This document shows positions 1 to 11,810 of a DNA stretch of 64,000 bases, one piece after another. Source of the DNA: Takakia lepidozioides (taxonomy: Eukaryota > Streptophyta > Takakiopsida > Takakiales > Takakiaceae); the NCBI GenBank assembly GCA_030704615.1, contig CM060733.1:9796001-9860000 (forward strand), in the 5' to 3' direction. The translations under genes were made by a program, and so were the position numbers. Numbering within the stretch: the first letter of the stretch is position 1; each line of letters opens with the position of its first letter. Below the pieces are notes generated by a model. It saw only the letters and a list, made by a program, of their open reading frames with translations, was not told where the DNA came from and did no database searches.

Positions 1-3000
1 TCCCTTGTCTCCAGAAGCGCAAAGGAGCCCAGCCCGCGCACACATGTCCACGACAAAGCCTAACAAATCTACTCTCTCGGAATTGTAGCACCCGTCAACT
101 GAGAAGCAACCTTGTCCAGCATGTGCTACCACTGCCCTCGCCCACGCCCCTTCCCACTTAGTCACCCCCTCTTCATGTAAGCCTCTACCTTCACCCCATT
201 CCCTTCTTGGTGTTCTCTCCCTCCTCAACCTAGCAGAATAGGTGTAAAATTCTGTGTCTTAAATCTGAGGCCAACTCAACAAGCAAAGTCTTACCATCTA
301 TAGCGGTCCCTGACAATCTCGTCGACTTAGCTTTAGAAATGTCTGTTGGTACCCTCTCTCCAGAAACGCCAACTTCCCTTGCCCTTATCCTCCTTTCCGA
401 GTTCTTCCTCCAACTCACGGAGGCACCCACGAAAATCTATACAGACTCAGTATCCTCGGCTCGTTTCTTGCCCCTTCCCCATGTCTGCCACCATCACCAA
501 CCGCTCAACCCTTGCACCCAAGTCCTGTTCATACAGCTTAGTAACCCCGCACCCGTAGCACCTGTCAACTACAAATGGGTCTCATCCCCTCTTCCCTCCG
601 ACAAAAGAACTAAGTTCCAATACTCTCACACCAGGCCATCAATTGAGAAATACCCTCTCAGCCTGTCTATACCTCAAGATGCAGGTTAGTATTCACTCGT
701 GGAACATTAGGGGGATTGGCTCTGACCAGGCAAACACAAAAAAAATCAAGCTACACGCCTGGTTGGCACCACTCCAACGAACGGAGACTATCGTGTTCAT
801 CCAAGAACACAAGCTCTGCCAGCAAAAAATCTCTAACCTCTCTGACCAACTCTGACCAGCATCTGCTGCCCTCTGGAAACCTTCCCATGCCGGCTCAAGG
901 GGGGGGGGGGTACTGCCATCCTCCTTGCACCCTCCTTAGTTCAGTTCATCATCAGGGAGGAAGTTTGGGAGCCAGGTTGAGTCCAATTCTGCTCTCTCAA
1001 ACTTCCCAACCAACCTGACCCTCTTGGCTTTGTTAACATTTACGCTCCGAACTCCTACGTAGAACGTGCTGAACTCTGGGCTCTCATCAACCATAAAATG
1101 TCCTCGCAACCAACAGCCCACTCCTGGATTCTGGCAGGAGATTTCAATATGGTAGACATCAACCAAGATAGACGAGGTTTGGCATCTCATCATCTTAACC
1201 CTGATGAGGAGGTCTCTTGGCTCTCTCTCATCCAAACACATAGCCTTTCGGAAATTGACTCAAATCCTAGCCCCCCGAGAAGGAATAACCCTTTCTTCAA
1301 TTGGACAAACAACCGCACCCTCCAAGACCTCTGCATGGCCAGATTGGATAGAATATATATCTCAATCTCAATCTCTAATGGAGCAAGCTGTCACCCGCAA
1401 GAACCCATTGCTCATGGGCTCGATCATGCCATTGTTTCAGCCTCTCTCTCCATGCCCTGCAAAAGTAGGAGAGGTAGAGGTATCTATAAGCTCAACACTT
1501 CACATCTCCGCATCCCCTCTTTCAAGTTAGGCCTGGAACTAGCATGGAAACAGACAGCCAACGACATATCTTGCCCTATTACCAAATTTACCCTCAAGCT
1601 TCAAGCAGCAGGTAAGGCAAGCCAAGATATGAGTAAAGATATATCTGTTGCCCAGAAGGAACGCATTCAGGCCCTCAAAAAATGCCTGAATGTATGTTAG
1701 AAACAAATAGAAAACAACACATGCGATGACCATACCTTCCAAACCTACCTGGAAGCCCGCCAAAACCTTGACATGTTCCATCTCAAGCAAGAGCAAAAAA
1801 TGCGTATGCAAGCAGGCATCAACTGGTCTGCAAAAGGTGAAAAGATGTCTAAATACTTCTTCGAGAAAGTCAAACTTAAAAGATCTCTCCAGAGGGTTCA
1901 CGAGCTCTACTTGGACAACCAGGGCACTAAATCCACCGACCCTAAGATTATGAGTGAGGCAGCGTTCAACCACTTTGCCAAACTCTTCCAAGCGGATCCG
2001 AAGGAACCCCAGCATCGTGATTATTTGGATGAAGTGCTCTCGGCTGTGCCCTGTAAACTTCAGCCTCACCTGTCTCAAGATCTGGAAGCAAACTTCACTC
2101 TTCTTGAGCTCGAGAAGGCCTTAGACAAAATGAATAACAAAAAGGCTCCAGGTATTGACGGTATGCCAGTGGAGTTCTACAAGGCAATGTGGCCTCACAT
2201 TTCCCAGGACTTCTGCTCTTTGACCAATAGGATTAAATCCGACGGGATCATGCCTTCCTCTATGGCCCAAGGGGTAATAACTCTGTTGTTCAAAAAGGGA
2301 GACAGGGCAGACATTAACAACTATAGACCAATCACTCTTTTAAATGTGGCCTATAAAATAATAGCTAAGGCTCTAGCACTCCGTCTGCAGCCTCTCCTTC
2401 CAGCACTGATTAGAACGGGTCAGACAGGTTTCATTAAGGGGAGATACATCCTAGATAATGTACTGCTGGCTCATGAAGCTGGTTACTTTGCAACGGCATC
2501 AGGACAGGCTCTGGCACTCTAGTTATTGGATTTTGAAAAGGCATTCGATAAAGTAGATTGGGGCTTTCTTCTTGACATTCTGGCTAAGGTTGGGATGCCC
2601 CAGGCATTCCGTAATTGGGTCATGATTCTACTGCAACACTCAACCAGCAGGGTAATAGTTAACGGTCATCTCTCCAAGCCCTTTCAGCTTTGCCGATCAG
2701 TGAGACAAGGTTGTCCACTTGCACCATTCATGTTCCTCTTCGTAGCAGACGCCCTGGGTTACCTGTTTGATAGAAACTTGTCCATTCAAGGGTTGCACAT
2801 ACGGAACCCCGTGGCACAAATCTCAATCCAAGTCAAGGACTCAATGTTTGTTGACGACACCTTCCTGCTATCGGATGCCACTCCATCTACACTTAAGGCT
2901 GCAGAAGAAACACTGGGGCAATTTTGCAAAGTTTCTGGCTTCAAAGTGAATTGGTCTAAGACCAAAGCCCTTCTGGTTGGGGATATATCCAAATCCACCA

Positions 3001-5410
3001 TAGGCTCGGTACCCACATGGGGAATGACTCTGGACTGTTCTGGCTGAAGGAGGGTGAACCCACAACTCTCTTGGGCCACACTTTCGGAATCAACCTCACA
3101 GACAAGCAGAGAATGGGCCCTATGCTGACAGCTCTTAAGAGACAGCTGGCATACTGGGGCTCACGTTTTCTAACCATAACAGGTAGGGCTCTCATCGCAA
3201 ATCAGATCCTCCAGGCAGGGATCTGGTATTTCGTAGCCATTTGGAAGCCTGACCCTGATTTTCTAGGAGAGGTTAAGAGATGCATCCAGAACTTCATTTG
3301 GGGTGCCCAAATGACCACCCAGAACAAGAGGCCACAGGTCTCATGGAAGCAAATCTGCCTTCCAAAGAAAAAAGGAGGACTGGGTGTGCTCGATCCAGCA
3401 ACTCAAATCCTGGCACTCTTGGGAAAATGGTTACCAAGGTTCCTAGGGCCGGAGGGGGGTTGGTGGAAATTACTGGTTGGACAGGCTATCTCACTCAGCT
3501 CCCCACTAAGTCTCACCCAATGGAGACCCTCTATGAGGTGGATAACTCAAGGGTTTATACACAAATCCATTGGTTCGCCCCTTTGGGTATCAATCTGGGA
3601 AGCATGGAATAAATTTAGACCCTTCCTACTCAAATCAGAACCTGCATCTTTCCAAGAGACAATGAGGCAACACCTCTTTCTCAATGAGGCTACTCCATCC
3701 CCCTTGTAGCGCACTCAGGCCAGGAGGTGGGCAAAGTGGGAAACTAGAGGATACTCTCAGATTGCCCACCTGTGGGAAAGCTCCATTGAATCCCTTCAAG
3801 CGGTCCTGGGTACAAGAAGGCTGGCATCCGACATCGACTCCATTGTCACGAATATCCCAGACTCCTGGAAATTGATCATGCGAAATGGTCAACCCCTGCA
3901 TTCTCCTCATAACTGGGTTGTGGCTTCTGGAAAACCCTACTCGATAATGTACATTACAGAGGTGCAACATGGCATACTAACTGGCTATGCATTCAAAGCG
4001 GATACCTTTTCTGGGTTCTTGACACTCTTCTCAAACACTACCCAAAGTCTCTGTTGCATAGATGCCTTGCCGGCAAGAATCTGCCTGTGGTCCTCCCCTG
4101 CCAAATATTTCAACCCTTCTGCCCCAGTGGGAACACCCTTTTTTCCTTGGCTTCTCTTTGCCTCCTTTGCCTGGATTGGTGGCATGCCTCTCCAGGATCT
4201 GCAAATAGACCCTGGAGAGTGGCAGTGGAAATTTGGGGACACCAAAATAGGATTCTTCTCCTACTCGGCCAAGAAGGCATATAGGGCCCTTGCAAATGCC
4301 AAATCCCTTCCGGGCAAATGGAATGCAAGATGGCAGCATGAATGCTTCCACGAGGAAAAATGGGGAGACATCTGGAAACTTATTTGGGAAAAATCTAAGC
4401 CCGCAAAAATTAGCGCCTTCTTCTGGCAGGTAGCAAATAGGGTGCTCAAGGTCGGGCACTTTCTCAATTTCCCGGAGGCCCTGCTTTGCTCATGTTGTCA
4501 ATCAGGGACCATCGAGACACTGGAACACTGCCTCATTCATTGTCAGGCACCCCGTCTGTTATGGCCATTTGTTGACTCGTATAGTGCCTCTTGGGAAGTG
4601 TTCCCCTCCAACCAGGTGATAATACTTCTCAACTATGACAGGACTACCAAATCCATAGCAAATGACTGTCCGGTTTATGAAGCCTTGAGGGGATACACTC
4701 TATGGCATCTATGGAAAGCCAGATGTTCCTGGTCCTTGACAAACATATTTTTTGATCTTACCATAGCAGCTAAACTTGCTTGGGAAAAAGTGTGTGCAGA
4801 GCGGCATCATGCCCTCATCAGTTCCTTCAGGAGCACTTGGGGCCGGAACGACGTCATCTGCACATGCACGGGAGCGGGAGATTGTGTCTGGCCTGGAGAA
4901 ATCCCCCCTCAATGGCAACACCACAGGGCCCTCCTCTTCCGCTTCTCCTGAGTTTGATAAGGATATCAACTGGAAGCATGTGAAGACCGGCAAAAGGACC
5001 AAGCTGCTCTATAGATAGATCTCCCCTCCTCTCCACTTTTGCACTTAGATTTTCTTTGCTCTCTACAATGGTTCTTTGCAAAGGAAATCCTCATCATGGA
5101 CAAATTGATCCCCCTTGCTTATCTACTATGCACTAAGTAGCACCAGAGCATCTTCAAGGCTACAAGCATCGGGCTGGTCCCTCGTCATTTCTGCTTTCTC
5201 GAAACTAGTTTCAGTCATCGGTTTGGGTAATCGGTCCTGCAGAAAGGTTCTGCCGTACAGTTAAAGTTCATCGGGTAATCCGTCACGCCCTGTCGTGTGT
5301 TAAGCCTTATGGCAGCCTTCGGGCATAAAAGGGTTTTAATTTTTTTTCCCTTCAATAATTCAAATAAAGCTCTGAGGCTAAGCCCTCTTCTCGTAAAAAA
5401 AAAAAAAAAC
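1..5410 (+). mobile_element. L1-type LINE, degraded, with poly-A tail
   Basis: The element reads left to right: an unclear 5' region (1-678, possible ORF1 remnant, pyrimidine-rich, no recognisable domain), an APE-type endonuclease, reverse transcriptase, a zf-RVT C-terminal domain, a 3' UTR with AATAAAG-like signals near 5353-5370, and a pure A run at about 5397-5410. This is the domain order of plant L1 LINEs. The 5' end lies outside or at the window edge, so no target duplication can be checked. Several frame changes and an in-frame stop show it is not intact. Confidence 0.9.
679..4951 (+). pseudogene. LINE ORF2: endonuclease-reverse transcriptase, broken
   Basis: ORF2 of an L1-type retrotransposon, which nicks target DNA and copies the element RNA there. 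The endonuclease begins at ATG 679 with the WNIRGIG motif and the QEHKL metal-binding motif, then shifts frame near 850-900 (next to a G run at 900-910). It continues in another frame from about 1020, where AGDFNMV and LDRIYIS are readable. RT runs 1773-3047 with KAPGIDGMP, FKKGDRADINNYRPITL, DFEKAFDKV and SVRQGCPLAPF. An in-frame TAG lies at 2520-2522. The catalytic box reads FVDD instead of the usual FADD. Frame shifts again near 3020 and 3710. The C-terminal zf-RVT domain (3872-4951) has the CSCCQSGTIETLEHCLIHC pattern. The many lesions make it inactive. Family assignment is firm; the element lineage is not resolved. Confidence 0.88.
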
Positions 5411-6212
5411 TCGCTTGGAATTATGCTAAACTATGACAAATCCTCAAAAAGCCGAGCCAGTGATTGTCCAGTCTTCGACACTCTTAGATGTGTCACCCTC
5501 TGGCACTTGTGGAAAGCGAGATGTAAACGAACCTTCTCTGGAACCACCTGCTCAGTATCAGCACTTCTTTCAGCAATATACTATGACTTACAAATTGAAT
5601 CCAGGAGAGCCTGGATCAAACTAGCAGCTGACATGAAAAAGAAACCACGGATTGCAGGCCAACTGCACTCTGCCTTCATCTCTACCTGGGCACATCAAGG
5701 CATTATCTGCAGAAGCGTCTCCAGCGATCACTGCGAATGGAACAAGCTGCCTCCGCCTAGCTGGAGCAACATCAATACCACCATCCACCGCCTCGCTGGA
5801 GTTTGACAGGGACATAAACTGGAAGCACGTCAAGGAGAAATCCAAACAGTCGAGACTCCACTTTCGCTGATGTTTCGTAAATCTGAAGTATGGCCGAGCT
5901 GTAATCACTCAATCGCCTCTAGGATACACCCACGTTCTGTGATGCAGCTACTCAACAATAAATCCCCAGGCGTTTTGCCCTGGGGATGCTTTGATATTTA
6001 CAAAGCAATTACTAGCAAGATTTTTACTCAATCAGAGTAGTATGGCTCGCTTATACTCGACCAAGAGTAGGAAAGTTCGTATTTCACTGACATCGGTGTG
6101 TGTGCCTTATGGTGTTCCGGAGGGTTTAATTTTTTCCCTCTAAATAATTCCAAATAAAGTAATAACAGGGCCACTGCCCCCTGTTAAATAAATAAATAAA
6201 TAAATAAACACT
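5411..6212 (+). mobile_element. 5'-truncated second LINE copy (3' end only)
   Basis: Starting directly after the poly-A of the upstream LINE, an ORF (to about 5806) encodes MLNYDKSSKSRASDCPVF and TLWHLWKARC. These match the C-terminus of the upstream LINE (LNYDRTTKSIANDCPVYE, TLWHLWKARC) but with clear divergence. It is followed by a similar 3' UTR (AATAATTCCAAATAAAG) and ends in a (TAAA)n tail at about 6186-6210. Only the last part of ORF2 is present, as expected for 5' truncation or for being split by the upstream copy. Confidence 0.85.
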
Positions 6213-7362
6213 TCAAATTCTTTTTTAGTGTGACTTATGGTTTTTTATATTCCCTTGAACATCTCATTGAAGTTCTACGTGTATAAATTGTTCTCAACGA
6301 TTTGTGTGTTGCCATTATTCAGAATGATACTACCAAAGTGAACAAGAAGATGAGAGATTATAGATTTCGAAAACGTGATCACATATCCAAGGTTGAAACT
6401 AGTAGTGATGATTGGGTATAAGAAAAGAGCAAAGTGAACCATTGAACCACCAATAAAGCTAGAAAAACAATTGCATCATTTTGATCTCTGAATAGTGTTC
6501 TATTTGTGCATTCCAAAAATGTTTTATATCCATAAATATATCAAACGTAGAAGAAAATAGTGCAAATGATTGTGTGCACATTCAGTCTCCGATGCAATGC
6601 AAGACAAACGCCTATAACCACCTATATTGTAAGCATAGACAGACCCCCACCACCCAACAAGAACCCAGAGATGCGGCTAAGTCCTGGAGACCAACACCAC
6701 CAATCACGGAGCCCTACATCCCCCCTTTGGGCTTTTCGTTTGAAGCGCAACACTTTGCTGGAACACCTTGTTTTATGTTGTATTTCTCCACTTGTTGGTC
6801 CATAGAATGTTCCACTTTTATGTCTGTCCTAGAATAAAAACTCAGATGTGTCATCCTATATTAATGGGACACTTGTGTCATAGCTTATATGAGATAATTT
6901 TTTGGGTTGCCCTCATCTTGTTTTAAAGTATCCACGGTGTTCAACCTCGCGTCTCTAGCATAATCCGTATTAGGCAAAAAATGCCAGATTTTGCCACATT
7001 CATCCAATCTTGACATGGAAAATCATGCAAATTTTCCATGAATTTGCATGTTTTTTCAATGACATCCAAATTTGATGTAGCTTGAAAGGGTATGGTAGTC
7101 CTTTGAATCATATTAAAAGAAAGCAAGGAAAAATGTGTCATTTGTCGAACTACTAAGGGTGGGAAAAGCTGACGTTTCACCATGGAAAAATCTCAAAACA
7201 CTCAACAGATCAAGTTTTTCTCACTCGTTAAAACTTACTTATACACTAAATCTAGTGCATTCCTTTGGCCCGGGGCATGGTTTGTAATACAATCATTATC
7301 TTGTCAGAGTACATCTACAATCCAAAACGTTCAGTTTTCACCTGAGGTAAAGTCTTTGCAAC
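6213..7362. other. Gene-free AT-rich stretch
   Basis: No convincing coding region or RNA gene. Short ORFs on both strands lack homology features and codon structure. It separates the LINE copies from the MITE. Confidence 0.5.
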
Positions 7363-7794
7363 TTAGGGCGGTACCACACTAGCGGCAAGAGGGGCAACGG
7401 CACTCAATTTCGGACCCTACTATTGGTTTAAGGGAGGACAGAGTGCCGCTCTGCCTACCACACTAGCGGCTGCTCCGGCGGAGAGGCGTTGCCATGCCTA
7501 CATGTCACGTTACCGTGAAATAGGGAATTCCAGGCAGTGCCCCCTTGGAATCCACAATTTTAGGAAGACATTTTGTCGTGACTTGATTCTCCCACCATCA
7601 CGAAGCTTCTCTCCGACTCCGTCGTGCGATGGTCTCTCCTACCGATCTTTTTTAGCCGCTGGGCTTCTGCTATAGTGTGGTAGCCGATTCATTGCCGCTT
7701 GGTGACATAGACCTATATTGTCCAACAAATCCTAGCCTACAACGTCCGCGTCGGTGCTGTTGGTGTGCCGCTATGTAGTGTGGTAGGACCCTTA
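7363..7794. mobile_element. PIF/Harbinger-type MITE, complete with TTA target duplication
   Basis: The 426-bp element (7366-7791) starts GGGCGGTACCACACTAGCGG and ends with the inverted counterpart, reading GGGTCCTACCACACTACATA from the other side and then GCGGCA. It is flanked by TTA at 7363-7365 and 7792-7794. TTA/TAA duplications and GGG-starting inverted repeats are typical of the PIF/Harbinger superfamily. It encodes no protein, so it is non-autonomous. A second, inner inverted pair of the same core TACCACACTA lies at about 7456-7470 and 7671-7683, giving a nested fold-back. Confidence 0.85.
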
Positions 7795-8866
7795 TATCTT
7801 CCTTGGAAAGCCATAGGCCTTATTAATCAAAATGGAGGAATCATATGAGGAGTTGAAGGATTGAATTGAACCCACGTCACAAAGGCTACTTGCTCGAGTG
7901 AAAAGCGAAGAAATAAGAAAGAAGAAGAAAGAGAGAGTGCGACAAGCGAGGATGCGGCCTCGGACGCGTGAGCTCGCAGAGTGCCCACGACGGATAAGGC
8001 GCTGTGCTCGCTGCTGCCTGCTCACCGCGCCTTTCTTCCGTGTCCGACCTGTTCTTGCACAGGTATACTTCTAGGTGAAGGACATCTGCTGCTTGAGGAA
8101 GAGAGTTGGCCGGATCCCGTGCGATCTGCCTCTTCTGCTGGTGTGTGTGTCTGGATCCTCAGTCTAGAAGTAGGTTGGGAATTTTAGGTTACAGCGTGGT
8201 AAACTGGATACTGAGGCTGCTATTCGGATTTGTACACTGGAGTTTTGCGTGCTGAAATCTGTGCGAGAAGTTTAGGTTGGTGGATGTGCAGCTTACACAA
8301 CTCAGAAGTATCCTGAGCATCGAGTTGGATTGGAGGCAGGATCATCGTTGCAGGTTATATTCGCAGCTGAAGAGACTCTGGTAATGAAATCTGTGACACA
8401 TCTGCAAGCCTATTAAGCTGTATGGGATGGGTTGTTTCTTACGCGATGTCTACGGCAGTATCGGAGTGCTAAAATGTGACAGGTTTGTCGGAAGTGCTGC
8501 AGCTTGAAGTGGAGACGCACTGAGATGTTTCGGCTGATTGCAAGGGGGTGCAGGGGACAACCCCCATTGTTAAGACATCCTATTTGTTTGTTACAACACC
8601 CTGTAATTACTAGCACGAGGAGACAATGTTTACTTCCGGACGCTCCAGAGGACCCTTGTGTGGGAGATAAGAAGGCTGATGCGGAGTTTCAGCTATTGCA
8701 TGAGGAAAAATCTTAGTTTCATAGCTTCGGGGTTAGGTCCGTGGCTGTCGCGGTTCTCATATGACGGGCATCTAGACCTACAGTGACACGATGATTTGTA
8801 GCTGCGACCTTGTTCAATCGAGTGTATAATCTTTACAGACGTTTGGTCTTTGAGGAAGGGGGAAGG
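7795..8866. other. Intergenic or leader region before the 142-codon ORF
   Basis: No ORF with recognisable features. A GC-richer patch (7950-8110) resembles a 5' UTR or promoter region. GT/AG sites, such as the GT after CTTGCACAG near 8059, would allow a spliced leader, but this cannot be proven from sequence alone. Confidence 0.35.
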
Positions 8867-9295
8867 ATGAGGCGCATCTCAAGCTTGAATGTGCAGCAAC
8901 GGTCTCCACTTCGAGACCGAGAAATGGGGACTACCAGGATTTCCCTAGACTATGAGCGGTCAGCCACAGACCACTATCAATTCTATTCCGTACTGAAATC
9001 GGCCTCCATGTCAACATTTCTTGCATTTTGTGTGATGATTGTAATTGCCATATCGTCCGAGGTTGCATTTGAGGCAAGTGTGCAGCTTACGGAGGAGGGA
9101 AGCTCCGGGCTCAGTCCTCTATGGGTGAGACTCCCAATCGACAGGCCTGGTGAAGGATTCGTGTCTATTCCCCTTCAGCTTTTCAGGACGACTTTGATTG
9201 ATCGGGTTGCGATGCCCTTGTTATTTGCAGTAATGGTCATTCTGGCTTCTGCTCTCTTTGTCCAAAGTATGGACCTAGGGTCGCACAGTTCATGA
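8867..9295 (+). CDS. Hypothetical membrane protein, 142 codons
   Basis: I do not recognise this protein. The first in-frame ATG is at 8867, and the frame is open a little upstream without another ATG. The N-terminal ~45 residues are basic and polar (RSPLRDREMG, DYERSATDHYQFYSV). A hydrophobic segment follows at about residues 48-65 (FLAFCVMIVIAISSEVAF). A middle part (residues 66-105) is probably luminal or extracellular. A second hydrophobic segment lies at about residues 115-135 (VAMPLLFAVMVILASALFV). Two membrane spans with a conserved-looking tyrosine-rich N-terminus suggest a small integral membrane protein. The ordered layout and length argue for a real gene rather than chance. It may have additional exons. 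No function is proposed. Confidence 0.5.
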   Translation: MRRISSLNVQQRSPLRDREMGTTRISLDYERSATDHYQFYSVLKSASMSTFLAFCVMIVIAISSEVAFEASVQLTEEGSSGLSPLWVRLPIDRPGEGFVSIPLQLFRTTLIDRVAMPLLFAVMVILASALFVQSMDLGSHSS

Positions 9296-10382
9296 TGCAT
9301 AGATGTCTCTACACAATGTTTTGAACAATAGATCTGGGACCTTAGACTTGCGAAGATTTTGCAAAGTCGAACTAGTCAGACTTTGCAGAATTCTCAAGGA
9401 TGGATCATGGACAGTTCACTCTCTGTGTGATCTAGTGACAAGTGATCCTCTGTATCATAGTAACCACCTGTATACAGCCTACTCTGGACTGGGTGATCTT
9501 CTGTGCAATCATTTTGTAAAACACATTGGAACATTTGACATGAAATTAGAATATTTCCAGTTTGGAAATGATGGGCATTCCTATGAGTGAAAGCATTGCT
9601 GTGATCAAATGCAAATCTTCTCAATGTATCTGTCTGCACCCCTAGTCTACCTAGTACAGTTCAATGGATTCAGCTGTTTGTGTAGATAGGAACTCTATTT
9701 CCAAGCATGCATAGTGTCTACGACCTTACACAAGTTAATGAGACAACTCGTTGCAAAACAAGCAGTTTGCTGCCATGAATGCAGCACCTCAAGCTCCCCT
9801 ATCCTGTGCTTCCAGGTGCCACATCAACAGCTGTAAGTTCAGTGGAACCTACTGAGGTGAAACTTGAAACACCCACAATGCAAGTTAGAAGAACGACGAG
9901 TCTACTTGGGAAGGGCTACAAACTTCCTGTAAAGGTCGTGTGTGGGATTGGGTGAATTTCCCATAGCTCAACATGGAAGTTCTGAGTTTGTGCTCTTCAC
10001 TCGAGTTGTGACTGGCATGCCAGTTGGAAGCCATGAATGACACTCACGGAGCCCCACTGTTCAATCAAAATATGATGATGCGTGTAGACAATTTTGGCTC
10101 CTCAGTCATCTTTCCCTCTATCACTTTGGGGTATGTGAGGCTCCACAAAAATCTGGAAGGCCAAACGGAACACAATCTACAAAGATATACTGATCCTTCC
10201 CAGTTATTATTGCCACTCTAATCGTGACCCTGCACCTCCCTCCAGTCTCCCTTGCTGCTCCGTCCAATGTGGATGCCCGGTCAGTGACTACAAGGCTTGG
10301 GCAAGAAATACTTTATCAATTGATTCTCTCTCTCTGATCAAAATGTTTCTGTTATTGTTCGAAGCCTATGGAAAGACTTCAG
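9296..10382. other. Intergenic region, no gene seen
   Basis: Mixed-composition DNA between the small membrane-protein ORF and the 3' end of the fucose-synthase gene. ORFs here are short and have no recognisable domains. It probably holds the 3' UTRs of both neighbours. Confidence 0.4.
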
Positions 10383-11810
10383 CTAACTACAGACATAATT
10401 GTTAACATACCACTTGTAGGTCTCAACCAACCCTTCTCGCAGGGGAACCTTTGCCTTCCACCCCATATCTGCAAGCTTCGAACTGTCCATGAGCTTGCGA
10501 GGGGTGCCATCTGGCTTCGTTGAATCCCACTTCAGTTGACCTTCAAACCCCACAACTTCCTTCACCATTTCTGCTAGTTCTTTGATTGTGACCTCCTTTC
10601 CGCTGCCGATGTTCACATGAGACAGGTCACTGTAATTGTCCATCAGAAAAAGTACTGCATCAGCAAGGTCATGAACATGTAAAAATTCGCGGAGCGGGGA
10701 GCCTGAGCCCCAGACAACAACCTCACTTGCACCAGTAACTTTGGCTTCATGAAATCTTCGGATCAGGGCTGGGAGCACATGGGAATTTTCTGGGTGGAAG
10801 TTGTCGTGGGGACCATACAAGTTTGTGGGCATGCCTGATATTGCATCAAACTTGTATTGCAATCTGTGTGCCTGCAGCAAGAACAGCTTAGTTCTCAGCA
10901 CTGATCAGTAGAAAAAAATATTCCAGGTACCTTTCATGCTGGAGATCCGCTTTGAAACAGGTGTCCTTATCACGTACCTTTGCGAGCATAGAAATCATGC
11001 ACAAATATGCTATGGGTTTTGGAGCTGGTCATGGGGTTTCAATCCACCTAAGTATGAAACTTCAGCTTAAATTTGCCAGTGCTCACACAGAGGCAACAAT
11101 GTCTAATCACAGGGGGCTTGAGTGATGATGACTGAGGGGCCTACATCATACTAGAAAGCATATGATCATATAGAAGGACTATGGCACTCTAAAAGAGAGA
11201 ACGTTACACTCATGATTTACACCTTGTGGCAAGCCCCAACACACATTGACAGACGAGATGTTGCCCATGAGAATAGCATTGCCATTGAAGAGATAAGAAG
11301 TTCAGATTGGGTGAGGCGTTGGGATTATTTCAGGTTAACATGCGGTTTGGGGAAGACACTAACCTGGCACATCTTGATCCCTGCGATTTTTGCCACAGCA
11401 TACCACTCGTTTGTGGGCTCCAACGGGCCTGTAAGAAGCGATTCTTCCGTGATCGGCTGTGGGGCAAACTTGGGATAAATGCAAGACGACCCAAGGAACA
11501 GGAGCTTTTTTACTCCAGACCTGTAGGCAGCGTCGATGACGTTCGTCTGGATTTGCAGATTTACTGTGATGAACTCAGCTGGGTATGTGTTGTTGGCATG
11601 AATTCCCCCGACTTTCGCTGCAGCGACGATCACATAATCCGGCTTTTCGTCCTCAAAAAAATTCTCAACGGCTCCTTGTCGGGTTAGATCCAGCTCCTTG
11701 TGGGTTTTCACCACCAGATTATTGAACCCTTCCTTCTTGAGAGCTCGTAAGATGGCTGCCCCTACGAGCCCTCCATGGCCCGCCACATATATCTTCGCTC
11801 CCTTCTCCAT
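10383..11810 (-). CDS. GER1: GDP-L-fucose synthase (GDP-4-keto-6-deoxymannose epimerase-reductase)
   Basis: Makes GDP-L-fucose from GDP-4-keto-6-deoxy-D-mannose by 3,5-epimerisation and NADPH reduction in the cytosol, supplying fucose for cell-wall polymers and N-glycans. Two exons: 11810-11364 and 10871-10383, joined across a 492-bp GT-AG intron, phase 0; 311 codons, matching the ~312 of plant GER proteins. The start at 11810 gives [19 protein letters not shown], in register with the family. An upstream in-frame ATG (11852) would add 14 residues and is less likely. The SDR fold is visible: the N-terminal glycine motif, [19 protein letters not shown] with the catalytic serine, and the catalytic pair in [10 protein letters not shown] (Tyr-x3-Lys). 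Exon 2 carries [20 protein letters not shown] and [16 protein letters not shown]. Odd point: the usual GHRGLVG is GHGGLVG here. Divergent to the mTERF gene. Confidence 0.95.
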
